Shown here piece by piece: positions 17,297 to 26,646 of a DNA stretch of 64,000 nt; the first letter of the stretch is position 1; the number at the start of each line of letters is the position of its first letter. The notes under the pieces were generated by a model that was given only the letters and a program-made list of their open reading frames with translations, had not been told where the DNA came from and made no database searches. Origin of the DNA: Streptomyces sp. NBC_00234 (lineage in GTDB: Bacteria; Actinomycetota; Actinomycetes; Streptomycetales; Streptomycetaceae); the NCBI RefSeq assembly GCF_036195325.1, contig NZ_CP108101.1:6696001-6760000 (forward strand), read 5' to 3'. The translations under genes were made by a program, and so were the position numbers.

Positions 17297-18904
17297 TCAG
17301 CCGCGGAAGCCGAGCAGTCCGTGCAGCGCCTTGCCGCCGGAACCGCCGCCGGCGCCGTCCGAGCTCCGGAGGGCCTTCTCCGCGGGCAGCGGCTTCGGGT
17401 CGGCGAGCGCCTCGCAGACCGCGTCCGCCCGGCCGCCCCCGCCGCGCGGGACGGTGCCCTTGGCGAGGTAGTCCACCAGGTACGCGTCCAGGCACGTGCT
17501 GCCGCTCAGTGTGATGCCGTGGTTCCCGCCGCCCTGTTCGACGACCAGGCTGGAGCCCTTCAGCTTGCGGTGCATGGTGACGCCGCCCTGGTACGGGGTG
17601 GCCGCGTCGTCCGTGGCCTGGAACAGCAGGGCCGGCGGGAGTTCGTGGTTGGTGACCCGTACCGGGTTCAGGGGCTCCACCGGCCAGGAGGCGCACGGCG
17701 CGTTGTACCAGGTGTTGTTCCAGGTCATGAACGGGGCCTTGGCCTGTACCGCGGTGGTGTCGTTGCGCCAGGTGTTCCAGTCCTGCGGCCACGCCGCGTC
17801 CCGGCACTGCACGGCCGTGTAGACGGAGTAGCTGTTGTCCCCGCCGGCGCCGGTCGCGCCGAAGTTCTCGTACGCCGAGACCAGCGCTTCCTCGTTGTTG
17901 TCGCGGACGTACTCGGCGAACGCCTCGGCCAGGTAGGGCCAGTAGCCGTTGTAGTACCCGCCGGGCAGGAAGGTGTCCTCCAGCTCGCTCGCGCCGACCT
18001 TGCCGCCCGCGGGCCGCTCCCTGACGGACTCGCGCATCCCGTACCAGGCGGACTCCACCTCCGCCGCGTCCTGGCCGAGCCCGTAGGTGGCGTCGTGCTG
18101 CGCGACCCAGGCGGCGAACGCCTTGTGGCGGGCGTCGAACGCGTAGTCCTGGCCGAGGTTGTCGTCGTACCAGACGCCCTCGGGGTCGACGACGGAGTCG
18201 AGCACGAGCCGCCGGACCCGCTCGGGGAACAGCTTCGCGTACACGGCGCCCAGGTAGGTGCCGTAGGAGTAGCCGAAGTAGTTGATCCGCGGGGCGCCCA
18301 GGGCTCCGCGGATCACGTCGAGGTCCTTGGCGGAGCTGACCGTGTCCATGTACGGCAGCAGGTCCCCGTGCTTGCGGCCGCACGCCTCGGCGAAGGACGC
18401 GGCCCGCTCACGGCCGGCCTGCTCGTCCTCGTACGACCGCGGTACGGAGTCGGGGCGTACCGGATCGAAGTGCTGGGGAAGGCAGTTCAGCGCCGGGGTG
18501 CTCTTCCCGACCCCGCGGGGGTCGAAGCCGATCACGTCGTACTGCGCGGCGACCTTCGCGGGCAGCGCGGACGCCACGAAGCCCGCCATCGAGAGTCCGC
18601 TCCCGCCGGGGCCGCCCGGATTGACCAGGAGCGGCCCCTGCGAGGTCGCGGCCGTGTGCGGAATCCGGGACAGCGCGAGGGTGACCTGACGGCCCGACGG
18701 ACGGTCGTGGTCGAGCGGGGACCGGACCGTCGCGCACTGCATCGTCGGATACGACTTGGTCGCGCAGTCCGTCCACGTGAGCTGCGCGGCGCGCGGTGCG
18801 CCGGCACCCGATTCCGTTCCGGTGGTCGCGGCGGACGGTGTGGCGGACACCAGGCCCGCCACCGTCGCGCCGACGGCGACCAGAATTCCTGCACGTTTCG
18901 TCAT
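17297..18904 (-). CDS. Secreted alpha/beta-hydrolase, tripeptidyl aminopeptidase (Tap/SlpD) family
   Basis: Exported serine hydrolase of 535 residues. A Sec-type signal peptide occupies residues 1 to about 26 (MTKRAGILVAVGATVAGLVS... ending ATPSAA). The oxyanion block LLVNPGGPGGSGLSMAGF and the following FDPRGVGKSTP are typical of the Streptomyces tripeptidyl aminopeptidase family. The nucleophile Ser is in GYSYGTYLG near residue 216, and the C-terminal TAP-like domain carries the catalytic His in GGGNHGITLSGSTC. It probably trims tripeptides from extracellular proteins. No lipobox is seen, so it is likely released. Confidence 0.92.
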   Translation of the reverse strand: MTKRAGILVAVGATVAGLVSATPSAATTGTESGAGAPRAAQLTWTDCATKSYPTMQCATVRSPLDHDRPSGRQVTLALSRIPHTAATSQGPLLVNPGGPGGSGLSMAGFVASALPAKVAAQYDVIGFDPRGVGKSTPALNCLPQHFDPVRPDSVPRSYEDEQAGRERAASFAEACGRKHGDLLPYMDTVSSAKDLDVIRGALGAPRINYFGYSYGTYLGAVYAKLFPERVRRLVLDSVVDPEGVWYDDNLGQDYAFDARHKAFAAWVAQHDATYGLGQDAAEVESAWYGMRESVRERPAGGKVGASELEDTFLPGGYYNGYWPYLAEAFAEYVRDNNEEALVSAYENFGATGAGGDNSYSVYTAVQCRDAAWPQDWNTWRNDTTAVQAKAPFMTWNNTWYNAPCASWPVEPLNPVRVTNHELPPALLFQATDDAATPYQGGVTMHRKLKGSSLVVEQGGGNHGITLSGSTCLDAYLVDYLAKGTVPRGGGGRADAVCEALADPKPLPAEKALRSSDGAGGGSGGKALHGLLGFRG

Positions 18905-19057
18905 ACGGCCTCCCGAGGTGGAAGGGAGCGCGGCCGAGGGTGCCGCTGCCCCCGCCGCATGCTCCCCGTATTCGGGTCAGGAAGGACACGTTGGGCCGAG
19001 AGTTGACCCGTTTGGACAAGGACTCGCGGAGCCGGGGTGACGCCGGGCGTGTGGCGT

Positions 19058-20104
19058 TCAGAGCAGGGTCAGCTGGGTGGGGCCGCCGCCGGGGCCGTCC
19101 GGAACCGGCACCGGAACCTCCGGCGCGGAGATCCGGCGGGCCTCGCCCCGGTGCGCGGGGCCGATGCCGAACTCGGCCGCCAGTTCGTGGACCCGGCGGG
19201 TGATCTGCCGCTGGTACCAGGTGGGGGCGTACGCCCCGTCCGCGTACATCCGCTCGTATCGCGCCACGAGATGCGGGTGGTGCTGTCCGAGCCACTGCAT
19301 GAACCACTCCCGGGCGCCGGGCCGCAGATGCAGGACGAGCGGGGTCACCGAGGTCGCGCCGGAGGCCGCGATCGCGCCCACGGTGGCACGCAACTGCTCC
19401 GGGCTGTCGCCGAGGAACGGGATGACGGGTGCCATCAGGACGCCGCAGCCGATCCCGTGGTCGGTGAGGGTGCGGACGACGTCGAGGCGGCGTTCGGGGG
19501 AGGGGGTCCCGGGTTCGACCGTGCGCCAGAGCTCCGGGTCGGTGAAGCCGACCGAGACGGAGACGCCGACCTCGGTGACCTCGGCCGACTGCTTCAGCAG
19601 CTCCAGGTCGCGGAGGATCAGCGTGCCCTTCGTCAGGATCGAGAACGGGTTCGCGTGGTCGCGCAGGGCCGTGATGATGCCGGGCATCAGCCGGTAGCGG
19701 CCCTCGGCGCGCTGGTAGCAGTCGACATTCGTCCCCATCGCGATGTGCGCCCCGTGCCAGCGGTGCGAGGCGAGGTGACGGCGCAGCAGTTCCGCGGCGT
19801 TGATCTTGACGACGATCTGGGAGTCGAAGTCGAGCCCGGTGTCGAGGTCCAGATAGCTGTGGGTCTTGCGGGCGAAGCAGTACACGCAGGCGTGCGAGCA
19901 GCCGCGGTACGGATTCACGGTCCATTCGAACGGCATCCGGCTGGCCCCGGGCACCCGGTTCACGATGGACCGGGCCCGTATCTCATGGAAGGTGATGCCT
20001 CGGAATTCTGGTGTGTCGAACGTGCGCGTGGTCACCGCGTCCGCGGCGAAGAGCGCGCTGTTCCGGGCCGTTGTGGTGTTTTCGGCCAAATTGTCCCAGC
20101 GCAT
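19058..20104 (-). CDS. Radical SAM protein (Rv2578c-like / SPL-like family)
   Basis: 348 residues with the radical-SAM cluster motif C-x3-C-x2-C as CSHACVYC near residue 56, preceded by FEWTVNPYRG. The arrangement matches the actinobacterial Rv2578c family, related in part to spore-photoproduct-lyase-like enzymes. It should bind a 4Fe-4S cluster and S-adenosylmethionine; the substrate is unknown to me. ATG 20104 is chosen because the conserved block MRWDNL starts there. The longer open frame upstream to 20302 has no conserved character and faces the promoter of the divergent SRPBCC gene. Confidence 0.88.
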   Translation of the reverse strand: MRWDNLAENTTTARNSALFAADAVTTRTFDTPEFRGITFHEIRARSIVNRVPGASRMPFEWTVNPYRGCSHACVYCFARKTHSYLDLDTGLDFDSQIVVKINAAELLRRHLASHRWHGAHIAMGTNVDCYQRAEGRYRLMPGIITALRDHANPFSILTKGTLILRDLELLKQSAEVTEVGVSVSVGFTDPELWRTVEPGTPSPERRLDVVRTLTDHGIGCGVLMAPVIPFLGDSPEQLRATVGAIAASGATSVTPLVLHLRPGAREWFMQWLGQHHPHLVARYERMYADGAYAPTWYQRQITRRVHELAAEFGIGPAHRGEARRISAPEVPVPVPDGPGGGPTQLTLL

Positions 20105-20283
20105 GGACGCCTCCCTGGTAGCACTGGGCACAGAATAGAACACATGTTCGCTTGATCGTGCGCGACCGATTGTGCGTGAAGGCGATGCGGGGTCCGATCG
20201 GGAATGCGGGGCCGATTTTGAGGGGCGTGCCCGAGGTGGTTGGCTCAGCACACCCCGAACAGTCGAGTGGTGGAGGAACTGGC

Positions 20284-20727
20284 ATGGCGCAGGTCGAGGC
20301 AACGACAGAGCGGATCATCGCGGCGGACGCGGAGGCGGTGTTCGATGCGTTGGCCGACTACAAGGAGGTCCGGGGCAAGGTGCTGACCGGGCACTTCAGC
20401 GAGTACGAGGTGCGCGAGGGCGGCGACGGCGAGGGCACCCTCGTGCACTGGAAGCTCCAGGCCACCAGCAAGCGTGTCCGTGACTGTCTGCTGGACGTCA
20501 CCGAGCCGACCGACGGGCAGCTCATCGAGAAGGACCGCAACTCCTCGATGGTCACCACCTGGACCGTCACCCCGGCCGGCGAGGGGAAGGCCCGGGCCGT
20601 GGTCTCGACCGTGTGGGACGGCGCCGGCGGCATCGGCGGTTTCTTCGAGAGGACCTTCGCGCCCAAGGGGCTTGGCCGCATCTACGACGAGCTGCTCCAG
20701 AATCTCGCCACCGAGGTCGAGAAGTAG
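20284..20727 (+). CDS. SRPBCC-family (polyketide cyclase/START-like) protein
   Basis: A 147-residue single-domain protein with the helix-grip pattern: an N-terminal strand ending ERIIAADAEAVFDALADYKE, a central beta sheet and a long C-terminal helix (GRIYDELLQNLATEVEK). This fold binds hydrophobic small molecules and lipids; no catalytic residues are evident, so I assign only the fold. GGAGG stands seven bases before the ATG. It is divergent from the radical SAM gene. Confidence 0.85.
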   Translation: MAQVEATTERIIAADAEAVFDALADYKEVRGKVLTGHFSEYEVREGGDGEGTLVHWKLQATSKRVRDCLLDVTEPTDGQLIEKDRNSSMVTTWTVTPAGEGKARAVVSTVWDGAGGIGGFFERTFAPKGLGRIYDELLQNLATEVEK

Positions 20728-20802
20728 CCTCCGGGCGCTGTCGGCCGGCCTCACCGGAACGGGTGGTTTTCCGGGACGGCCGGTTGTGCGCCGTAGTGCC
20801 TC

Positions 20803-20837
20803 CGACCGGCGCATAAGCCCTCCGTATGCGCCGGTCG
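20803..20837 (+). terminator. Hairpin terminator after the SRPBCC gene
   Basis: Perfect 13-base stem CGACCGGCGCATA / TATGCGCCGGTCG with a nine-base loop, 75 bases past the stop and 78 bases ahead of the MFS gene. It could also act as a leader structure for the MFS gene. Confidence 0.6.
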
Positions 20838-20915
20838 TGCTCCCGGTCGCGTTTGCCCCGCCTTGCTGCCTGATGCGAGAAATGGGCGGCGCAGGTGCGA
20901 CGAGGGGAGCGTTAC

Positions 20916-23348
20916 GTGGTGGGTGGGATCACTCTGGTGAAGGACGGGCCGAGTGGCGCAGGGGGAGCCGGACCGGAGACCGTGCCGCCGCCCCCGGCCG
21001 ACACGGACACCGCCACCGGGGCCGTACCCCCCTCGGAGTTCAGCCACGGCCGGGTCCGGATGGTCTTCCTCGGCCTGATGCTCACCCTGCTGCTCGCGGC
21101 GCTCGACCAGATGATCGTGGCCACCGCCCTGCCGAAGATCGTCGGCGAGCTGCACGGCCTGGAGAAGATGTCCTGGGCGGTCACCGCCTATCTGCTCGCC
21201 TCCACGATCGGTCTGCCGATCTACGGGAAGCTCGGCGACCTCTTCGGCCGCAAGGGCGTCTTCCAGTTCGCGATCGTCGTGTTCGTCATCGGCTCCGCGC
21301 TCGCCGGCTGGTCACGCACCATGGACGAGCTGATCGCGTTCCGCGCCATCCAGGGCATCGGCGGCGGCGGCCTCATGATCGGCGTCCAGGCGATCATCGC
21401 GGACATCGTCCCGCCCCGTGAGCGCGGCCGGTTCATGGGCCTGATCGGCGCGGTCTTCGGCCTGGCGTCCGTCGCGGGCCCGCTGCTCGGCGGATTCTTC
21501 ACCGACCACGCCTCCTGGCGCTGGTGCTTCTACATCAACGTCCCCTTCGGCCTGGTGACCTTCGCCGTCATCGCCGTCGTGCTGAAGCTCCCCAAGCCCG
21601 CCGTACGCCCCCGGCTGGACGTCCTCGGCGCGTTGCTGCTCGCCGCCGCGTCCACCTGTCTCGTGCTGCTCACCAGCTGGGGCGGCACCGAGTACGCCTG
21701 GGGCTCGCGCACCATCCTGGGGCTCGCCGCCGGAGCTGCCGGAACGACTCTGCTCTTCCTCGCCGTGGAGCACCGCGCACCCGAACCGATCATTCCGCTC
21801 CATCTGTTCCGCGACTCGATCTTCAACATCACGGGGCTCGTCGGCGCGGTCATCGGCGTCGCGCTCTTCGGCGCGGCCAGCTATCTGCCGACGTACCTCC
21901 AGATGGTCGACGGCGCGTCCGCCACCGAATCGGGACTGCTGATGCTGCCGATGATGGGCGGCATCGTCGGTGCCTCCGTGGTCTCGGGACAGCTGATCTC
22001 CCGTACCGGCCGCTACCGGATCTACCCCCTGCTCGGCAGTGGGATCTCGGCCGTCGGCATGTGGCTGCTCTCCCGGCTCGAAACCGGCACCTCCCGGCTG
22101 GAGTACAGCCTCTGGCAGGCCGTTCTCGGCCTCGGTATCGGCCTGGTCATGCCCGTGCTCGTACTGGCCGTCCAGAACTCCGTGCGCCCCTCCGACCTCG
22201 GCACCGCCACCAGCGCCAACAACTACTTCCGGCAGATCGGCGGCAGCGTCGGTGCCGCGATCTTCGGGACGCTCTTCGCCGGACGGCTCTCGGACGCCCT
22301 CGACGTACGCCTCCCCTCCGGCGCCGGACTCCCCGACCCCGAGTCGATCACTCCGCAGCTGGTCCATGCCATGGAACCCGCGCTGCGCGACGCCTACATC
22401 CAGGCGTACGCCGACGCGATGCCGCGGATCTTCCTGTACCTCGTGCCGGTCCTCCTGCTCGGCCTGTTCCTCGCCTTCTTCCTCAAGGAGAAACCGCTGG
22501 TGTCCCACCCCACCCCCGACATGGCCGCCGACTCCGCGACCGTCCCCGCCGCCCGTACCGACTCGGTCACCGTGACGGTCGGACACCCGTCCGGCGTGCC
22601 GGTCTGCGGGTACGTCCAGCACCCCGACGGCACGAAGGTCCCGCGGGCCGCCCTCACTCTCATCGACGTCCAGGGGCAGCAGGCCGGACGGGGCGCCAGC
22701 GGCGACGACGGGCGGTACGCGCTGAGCGTGCCCGGCGCCGGCGCGTACGTCCTGATCGCGGCGGCGGGCGGTCACCAGCCGCAGGCCGTCAGCGTCACCG
22801 TCGGCGAACGGCCCGTCGAACTCGACGTGGTGCTCGGCGGCGCGGGCCGTCTCGCCGGCACCGTCGTCACGGCCGACGGCATCCCGGTCCGCGAGGCGGC
22901 GGTGACCCTCACCGACGTACGGGGCGAGGTCGTCGCGACCACCCGTACGGGCCGCGAGGGCGGCTACGAGATCACGGAGCTGGTGGCCGGCGAGTACACC
23001 CTCGCGGCCAGCGCCCCGGCCTTCCGGCCCGCCGCCCTGCCGGTCAGTGTGCAGGCGGCCAGGGAGACCCGGCAGGACATCGAACTGGCGGGCGGCGCCG
23101 TCCTGCGCGGCACCGTACGCGCGAACGGCGGTCGGCCCGTGGAGGACGCCCGCGTCACCCTGCTCGACGCGGCGGGCAACGTGGTCGACACGCTCACCAC
23201 CGGGTCCGACGGAACCTTCCGGTTCGTCGACCTGTCCTCCGGGGAGTACACGGTGATCGCGGCCGGATACCCGCCGGTGGCGACGGTCCTGCGGATGGCG
23301 GGCGGCGGTCGCACCGAGAGGGACCTCCAGCTCGGCCACGAGGACTGA
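20916..23348 (+). CDS. DHA2-type MFS exporter with three C-terminal carboxypeptidase-regulatory-like repeats
   Basis: 810 residues. Residues about 45-520 form a 14-segment major facilitator of the drug:H+ DHA2 family, with motif A in GKLGDLFGRKGVFQ and motif C-like glycines in GLASVAGPLLGGFF. After the last membrane segment and FLKEKPL come about 285 residues of three beta-sandwich units of roughly 80 residues (starts near GVPVCGYVQHPDG, RLAGTVVTADG and VLRGTVRANGG), each with the pattern D-G-x-Y/F plus G-x-Y that marks carboxypeptidase regulatory-like/CnaB-like folds. By topology these lie after helix 14 and so probably on the inner side. GTG 20916 is chosen for its GAGGGGAG site. Confidence 0.9.
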   Translation: MVGGITLVKDGPSGAGGAGPETVPPPPADTDTATGAVPPSEFSHGRVRMVFLGLMLTLLLAALDQMIVATALPKIVGELHGLEKMSWAVTAYLLASTIGLPIYGKLGDLFGRKGVFQFAIVVFVIGSALAGWSRTMDELIAFRAIQGIGGGGLMIGVQAIIADIVPPRERGRFMGLIGAVFGLASVAGPLLGGFFTDHASWRWCFYINVPFGLVTFAVIAVVLKLPKPAVRPRLDVLGALLLAAASTCLVLLTSWGGTEYAWGSRTILGLAAGAAGTTLLFLAVEHRAPEPIIPLHLFRDSIFNITGLVGAVIGVALFGAASYLPTYLQMVDGASATESGLLMLPMMGGIVGASVVSGQLISRTGRYRIYPLLGSGISAVGMWLLSRLETGTSRLEYSLWQAVLGLGIGLVMPVLVLAVQNSVRPSDLGTATSANNYFRQIGGSVGAAIFGTLFAGRLSDALDVRLPSGAGLPDPESITPQLVHAMEPALRDAYIQAYADAMPRIFLYLVPVLLLGLFLAFFLKEKPLVSHPTPDMAADSATVPAARTDSVTVTVGHPSGVPVCGYVQHPDGTKVPRAALTLIDVQGQQAGRGASGDDGRYALSVPGAGAYVLIAAAGGHQPQAVSVTVGERPVELDVVLGGAGRLAGTVVTADGIPVREAAVTLTDVRGEVVATTRTGREGGYEITELVAGEYTLAASAPAFRPAALPVSVQAARETRQDIELAGGAVLRGTVRANGGRPVEDARVTLLDAAGNVVDTLTTGSDGTFRFVDLSSGEYTVIAAGYPPVATVLRMAGGGRTERDLQLGHED

Positions 23349-23404
23349 GGGGGGCGTCGCGCAGGGCGGCGCTGCCCCTCTCACCGCCAACTGGTGAAAC
23401 TTCG

Positions 23405-23875
23405 TCAGAACGGCCTGGTCGGAAGGTACTTGCCGTCCAGGGTGATGACGGCGCGCTCGCCGCCCTCGGGGTCGGCGACCTTCTTCACGTCCAGCTTGAA
23501 GTTGATCGCGCTGATGATGCCGTCGCCGAACTCCTCGTGGACCAGGGCCTTGAGGGTGGTGCCGTAGACCTGGAGCATCTCGTAGAAGCGGTAGATCGTC
23601 GGGTCGGTCGGGATGCCGCCGGGGATGGAGCCGCGGGTGGGGATGGTCTGCAGGAGGAGCACCGCGTCCTCGTCCAGCCCCAGGAGCTCGCCGACCGCGC
23701 GGGCGGAGTCCTCGGGCAGCGCGTGCTGACCCAGCACGGCGGCCGTCACGAACGCCACGGACAGGCCGGCGGCGTCGGCGATCTGCTGCCACGTCAGATC
23801 CTTCCGGATCTTTGCCGCTACGGCGTCCTCGGTCACGGTCGCGCGGGCGGCGGGGGAGAACTGGGCGTGCGTCAT
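23405..23875 (-). CDS. cynS: Cyanate hydratase (cyanase)
   Basis: Cytoplasmic enzyme that reacts cyanate with bicarbonate to give ammonia and CO2 (via carbamate). It has 156 residues, the family size. An N-terminal helix-turn-helix-like bundle (LTWQQIADAAGLSVAFVTAA) is followed by the catalytic domain. The three active-site residues are visible: Arg and Glu in YRFYEMLQVYG and Ser in GDGIISAINF. AAAGGAA precedes the ATG. It lies 80 bases downstream of the carbonic anhydrase gene and is divergent from a LysR regulator, the same logic as the E. coli cynR/cynTS locus. Confidence 0.96.
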   Translation of the reverse strand: MTHAQFSPAARATVTEDAVAAKIRKDLTWQQIADAAGLSVAFVTAAVLGQHALPEDSARAVGELLGLDEDAVLLLQTIPTRGSIPGGIPTDPTIYRFYEMLQVYGTTLKALVHEEFGDGIISAINFKLDVKKVADPEGGERAVITLDGKYLPTRPF

Positions 23876-23955
23876 GGGGGATTCCTTTCGGAAGGTCCGG
23901 CCCCTGGATGAGGCGCGGAAGTCGAGGGGGTCGGGGGGAGAGGGGTGAGCGCCGG

Positions 23956-24579
23956 TCAGGCGGCAGCCGACACGGCGGCGCTCTCGTCCAACGTCTCCAC
24001 GGTGCCGGTCGCGATGTCGAACACCCAGCCGTGCAGGGAGAGTTGCCGCTGCGAGAGGGCGCGTGCCACCGAAGGGTGGGTCCGCAGGTTCTGGAGCTGG
24101 GCGATCACGTTCGCCCGTACGAGCGTGGCCACCCCGGACTCTCCCGCCGGGGCGGCGGGACCCGAGTGCGCCCGGGCACGGGCCGCGTCCGCGTGGCGCA
24201 GCCAGTCCGCGATCAGCGGGGCCGAGCCGAGGTCGTGCCCCTCGGCCAGCGCCGTCATCGCTCCGCAGGCGGAATGCCCGCAGACGACGATGTCGGTCAC
24301 GCCGAGCACGGCGACGGCGTACTCGATGCTTGCCGCGACACCGTCCGTGCCCGGTCCGTAGGCGGGGACCAGATTGCCCGCGGTACGGACGACGAACAGC
24401 TCGCCGGGTTCGCTCTGCGTGATCAGCTCCGGAGTCACCCGGGCGTCGGAGCAGCCGATGAACAGCGTCGCGGGCCGGTGATGCGTGGCCAGGTGGGCGA
24501 AGAGCTGCTGCTTCGCGGGGAAGACATCACGGCGGAAATGCGCGATGCCGTCGGAGAGGTGGTGCATGCGCACTCCCAT
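23956..24579 (-). CDS. cynT: Beta-class carbonic anhydrase, CynT-like
   Basis: Zinc enzyme that interconverts CO2 and bicarbonate; beside cyanase it keeps bicarbonate from being lost as CO2. About 207 residues from ATG 24579. Zinc ligands are seen as CSDAR (Cys, with the Asp-Arg dyad) and GHSACGAM (His and Cys). The C-terminal LSLHGWVFDIATG block is typical. The start is uncertain: ATG 24618 is also in frame, and ATG 24566 has a GGGAG five bases before it. First gene of the probable cynT-cynS transcript. Confidence 0.93.
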   Translation of the reverse strand: MGVRMHHLSDGIAHFRRDVFPAKQQLFAHLATHHRPATLFIGCSDARVTPELITQSEPGELFVVRTAGNLVPAYGPGTDGVAASIEYAVAVLGVTDIVVCGHSACGAMTALAEGHDLGSAPLIADWLRHADAARARAHSGPAAPAGESGVATLVRANVIAQLQNLRTHPSVARALSQRQLSLHGWVFDIATGTVETLDESAAVSAAA

Positions 24580-24628
24580 CGATGACTGTCCGCCCTTGCG
24601 GCCGACGTCATTCACCATGCATGACCGG

Positions 24629-24682
24629 CATCTATAGTGTCCAAGACTTGATATCCATAGATGCTATTGATGTCATCTATAG
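24629..24682. promoter_or_regulatory. Triple CATCTATAG operator between cynT and cynR
   Basis: In the divergent gap the nonamer CATCTATAG occurs at 24629-24637, as an inverted copy with one mismatch (CCATAGATG, 24655-24663), and again directly at 24674-24682. A related CCTATAG lies at 24732-24738, just ahead of the cynR start. The block is strikingly AT-rich for this genome. It fits the recognition/activation site layout of LysR regulators. Confidence 0.7.
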
Positions 24683-24747
24683 GTGAGTCGTCGACGCCGC
24701 ACGGGCGTGACCGGGAGCGGGCCGGCCCCGCACCTATAGTTCGGGCC

Positions 24748-25656
24748 ATGGGTCCCGAGCTGCGCCACCTCCGCTATCTGATCGCGGTAGCCGAGCACGG
24801 CAACTTCACCCGCGCCGCCGAGGAGCTGCGCATCTCCCAGCCCACGCTGTCCCAGCAGGTCAAGCAGTTGGAGCGGGTGGTCGGCGCCCAGCTGCTCGAC
24901 CGCAGTGGCCGCGGCGTCCGGCTCACCGACGCCGGAGACGCCTATGTGCACTACGCCCGGCGCGCCCTGCGCGACCTCGCAGCGGCGGACCGTGCCGTGG
25001 TCGACGTGGCGGACCTGTCCCGGGGCACTCTGCGCCTCGCGACGACACCGACGTTCACGGCGTACCTCGTCGGCCCCCTGGTGCAGGAGCTGCACACCAG
25101 CCATCCCGGGATCACCCTCCAGCTGCGCGAGATGACCCAGGACCGTATCGAGGCGTGCCTGTTGGCCGACGAGATCGACCTGGGGATCGCGTTCGAGGGG
25201 CCGCATCCGGCAGGGATCACCGCACACGCCCTGTTCACGGAGACCCTGAGCCTGGTCGTCACGGCACACGCCCCGCAGGCCGCGACGCGGGAGCCGGTGC
25301 CCGTGAGCAGGCTCGCCGAACAGCATCTCGCCCTGCTCAGCGACGACTTCGCCACGCGCGGGCACATCGACAGCTACTTTGCCGCGCACCACGTCGAGCC
25401 GCCCGTCGCCGTGGAGGCGAACTCCATCCAGGCCCTCACCGAGATCGTGCGCCGCACCCCTCTGCTGGCCACGGTCCTTCCGGACGCCGTCACGGACGAC
25501 CATCCGCACCTCACTCCCGTCGCGCTCGACCCGCCGCTGCCCGCTCGGCGCGTGGCCCTGCTGCGCCGCGACAGCGCGTACCGGAGCGCGGCGGCCCGCG
25601 CCTTCACCCGGCTCGCGAGCCGGGTGGTACGGGACCGGGGCTACACCCCTGCCTGA
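24748..25656 (+). CDS. cynR: LysR-type regulator, probable CynR
   Basis: 302-residue LysR transcription factor. The N-terminal winged helix is clear (ELRHLRYLIAVAEHGNFTRA, then AEELRISQPTLSQQVKQLE), followed by a substrate-binding domain of two alpha/beta lobes. It is divergent from the carbonic anhydrase/cyanase genes, so control by cyanate is likely, as in E. coli CynR; this is context inference. The ATG at 24748 has no strong ribosome site but sits exactly at the conserved start of the winged helix. Confidence 0.9.
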   Translation: MGPELRHLRYLIAVAEHGNFTRAAEELRISQPTLSQQVKQLERVVGAQLLDRSGRGVRLTDAGDAYVHYARRALRDLAAADRAVVDVADLSRGTLRLATTPTFTAYLVGPLVQELHTSHPGITLQLREMTQDRIEACLLADEIDLGIAFEGPHPAGITAHALFTETLSLVVTAHAPQAATREPVPVSRLAEQHLALLSDDFATRGHIDSYFAAHHVEPPVAVEANSIQALTEIVRRTPLLATVLPDAVTDDHPHLTPVALDPPLPARRVALLRRDSAYRSAAARAFTRLASRVVRDRGYTPA

Positions 25657-25755
25657 TCAGTGCGTACTCGGTGCGGGAGTTCGGGCCCACGGACATCTCG
25701 GACCTGGACGCGGCGCGTCCCGCACCGGAGCGGTGTGGCTCACGACGCGATGCGC

Positions 25756-26646
25756 TCAGCTCCGGCGGTCCGTCCCGACCAGGGTCATCAGGGCTCGTGC
25801 GCCAGGACTCATGGCCAGGGCCGGAGGGAGCACGACCACGCTCTCGTACACCGGTCGGTGCGCGCCCTCCGGTTCCACCGCCACCAGGCGCCGGGCCTCG
25901 GGCTTGCGGGCGAAGTGCTGCGGCACCACGGCGATGCCCAGCTCCTCGTGGACCAGCTCCAGGAGGCTGTGCACATCGTTCACCTCAAGGGCCACCGTGC
26001 GGCGCACTCCCGCCGCGGAGAACGCCTCGTCCGCGGCGCGCCGTGGGCCCCAGTCCGGATGGAAGTCGATGAACGACTCACCGGACAGCTCGGCCCACGC
26101 CACGGTCCTCTCCCGCGCGAAACGATGACCCGGAGCGCACAGCACGACCATCGGCTCCCTGGCCAGCGGCCTCAGCTCACCGCGCCACTCCAGGGGACTG
26201 ACCGTGGCGGCGAAAGCGATGTCGAGCCGTCCACCGGCCACCCCGTCCAGCAGACTCGACGTGCCCTCCTGCCGGAGCCGGATCTCCATATGGGGATGGG
26301 CCCGGTGGAAGGCCGCGAGCAACTGCGCGGGGCTGACACCGGCCACGCACTGCTCGACCCCCACGGTCAGCGTGCCGCGCAGCAGCCCCCGTACGGCGTC
26401 GACGGCGTCCTTAGCCGCCCGCGCCCCCGCCAGCGTGCGTTCCGCCTCCACCAGGAGGGCCCGTCCCGCCTCGGTGAGCCGGACCGACCGTGTCGTCCGG
26501 CTGAACAGCGGAGTCCTCAGCTCCTGCTCCAGCGCCCGGACGGAAGCGGACAGCCCCGACTGGGACACCGCGAGACGCTCGGCGGCGCGGGTGAAGTGCC
26601 GTTCTTCGGCGACGGCGACGAAGTGCTCCAGCTGACGCAGTTCCAT
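25756..26646 (-). CDS. LysR-type transcriptional regulator
   Basis: 296 residues. The helix-turn-helix is AEERHFTRAAERLAVSQSGL plus SASVRALEQELRTPLF, followed by the usual linker helix and a ligand-binding domain (from about 90). ATG 26646 begins MELRQLEHF, the canonical start. It is divergent from the aldo/keto reductase gene across a 126-base gap, which suggests direct control of that gene. No T-N11-A site stood out clearly in the gap. Confidence 0.92.
   Translation of the reverse strand: MELRQLEHFVAVAEERHFTRAAERLAVSQSGLSASVRALEQELRTPLFSRTTRSVRLTEAGRALLVEAERTLAGARAAKDAVDAVRGLLRGTLTVGVEQCVAGVSPAQLLAAFHRAHPHMEIRLRQEGTSSLLDGVAGGRLDIAFAATVSPLEWRGELRPLAREPMVVLCAPGHRFARERTVAWAELSGESFIDFHPDWGPRRAADEAFSAAGVRRTVALEVNDVHSLLELVHEELGIAVVPQHFARKPEARRLVAVEPEGAHRPVYESVVVLPPALAMSPGARALMTLVGTDRRS

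Noticed and set aside
21312..23792. A long minus-strand frame opposite the MFS fusion that runs into cynS
   Set aside because: Charged low-complexity translation with no domain; the cyanase is in another frame with full motifs.
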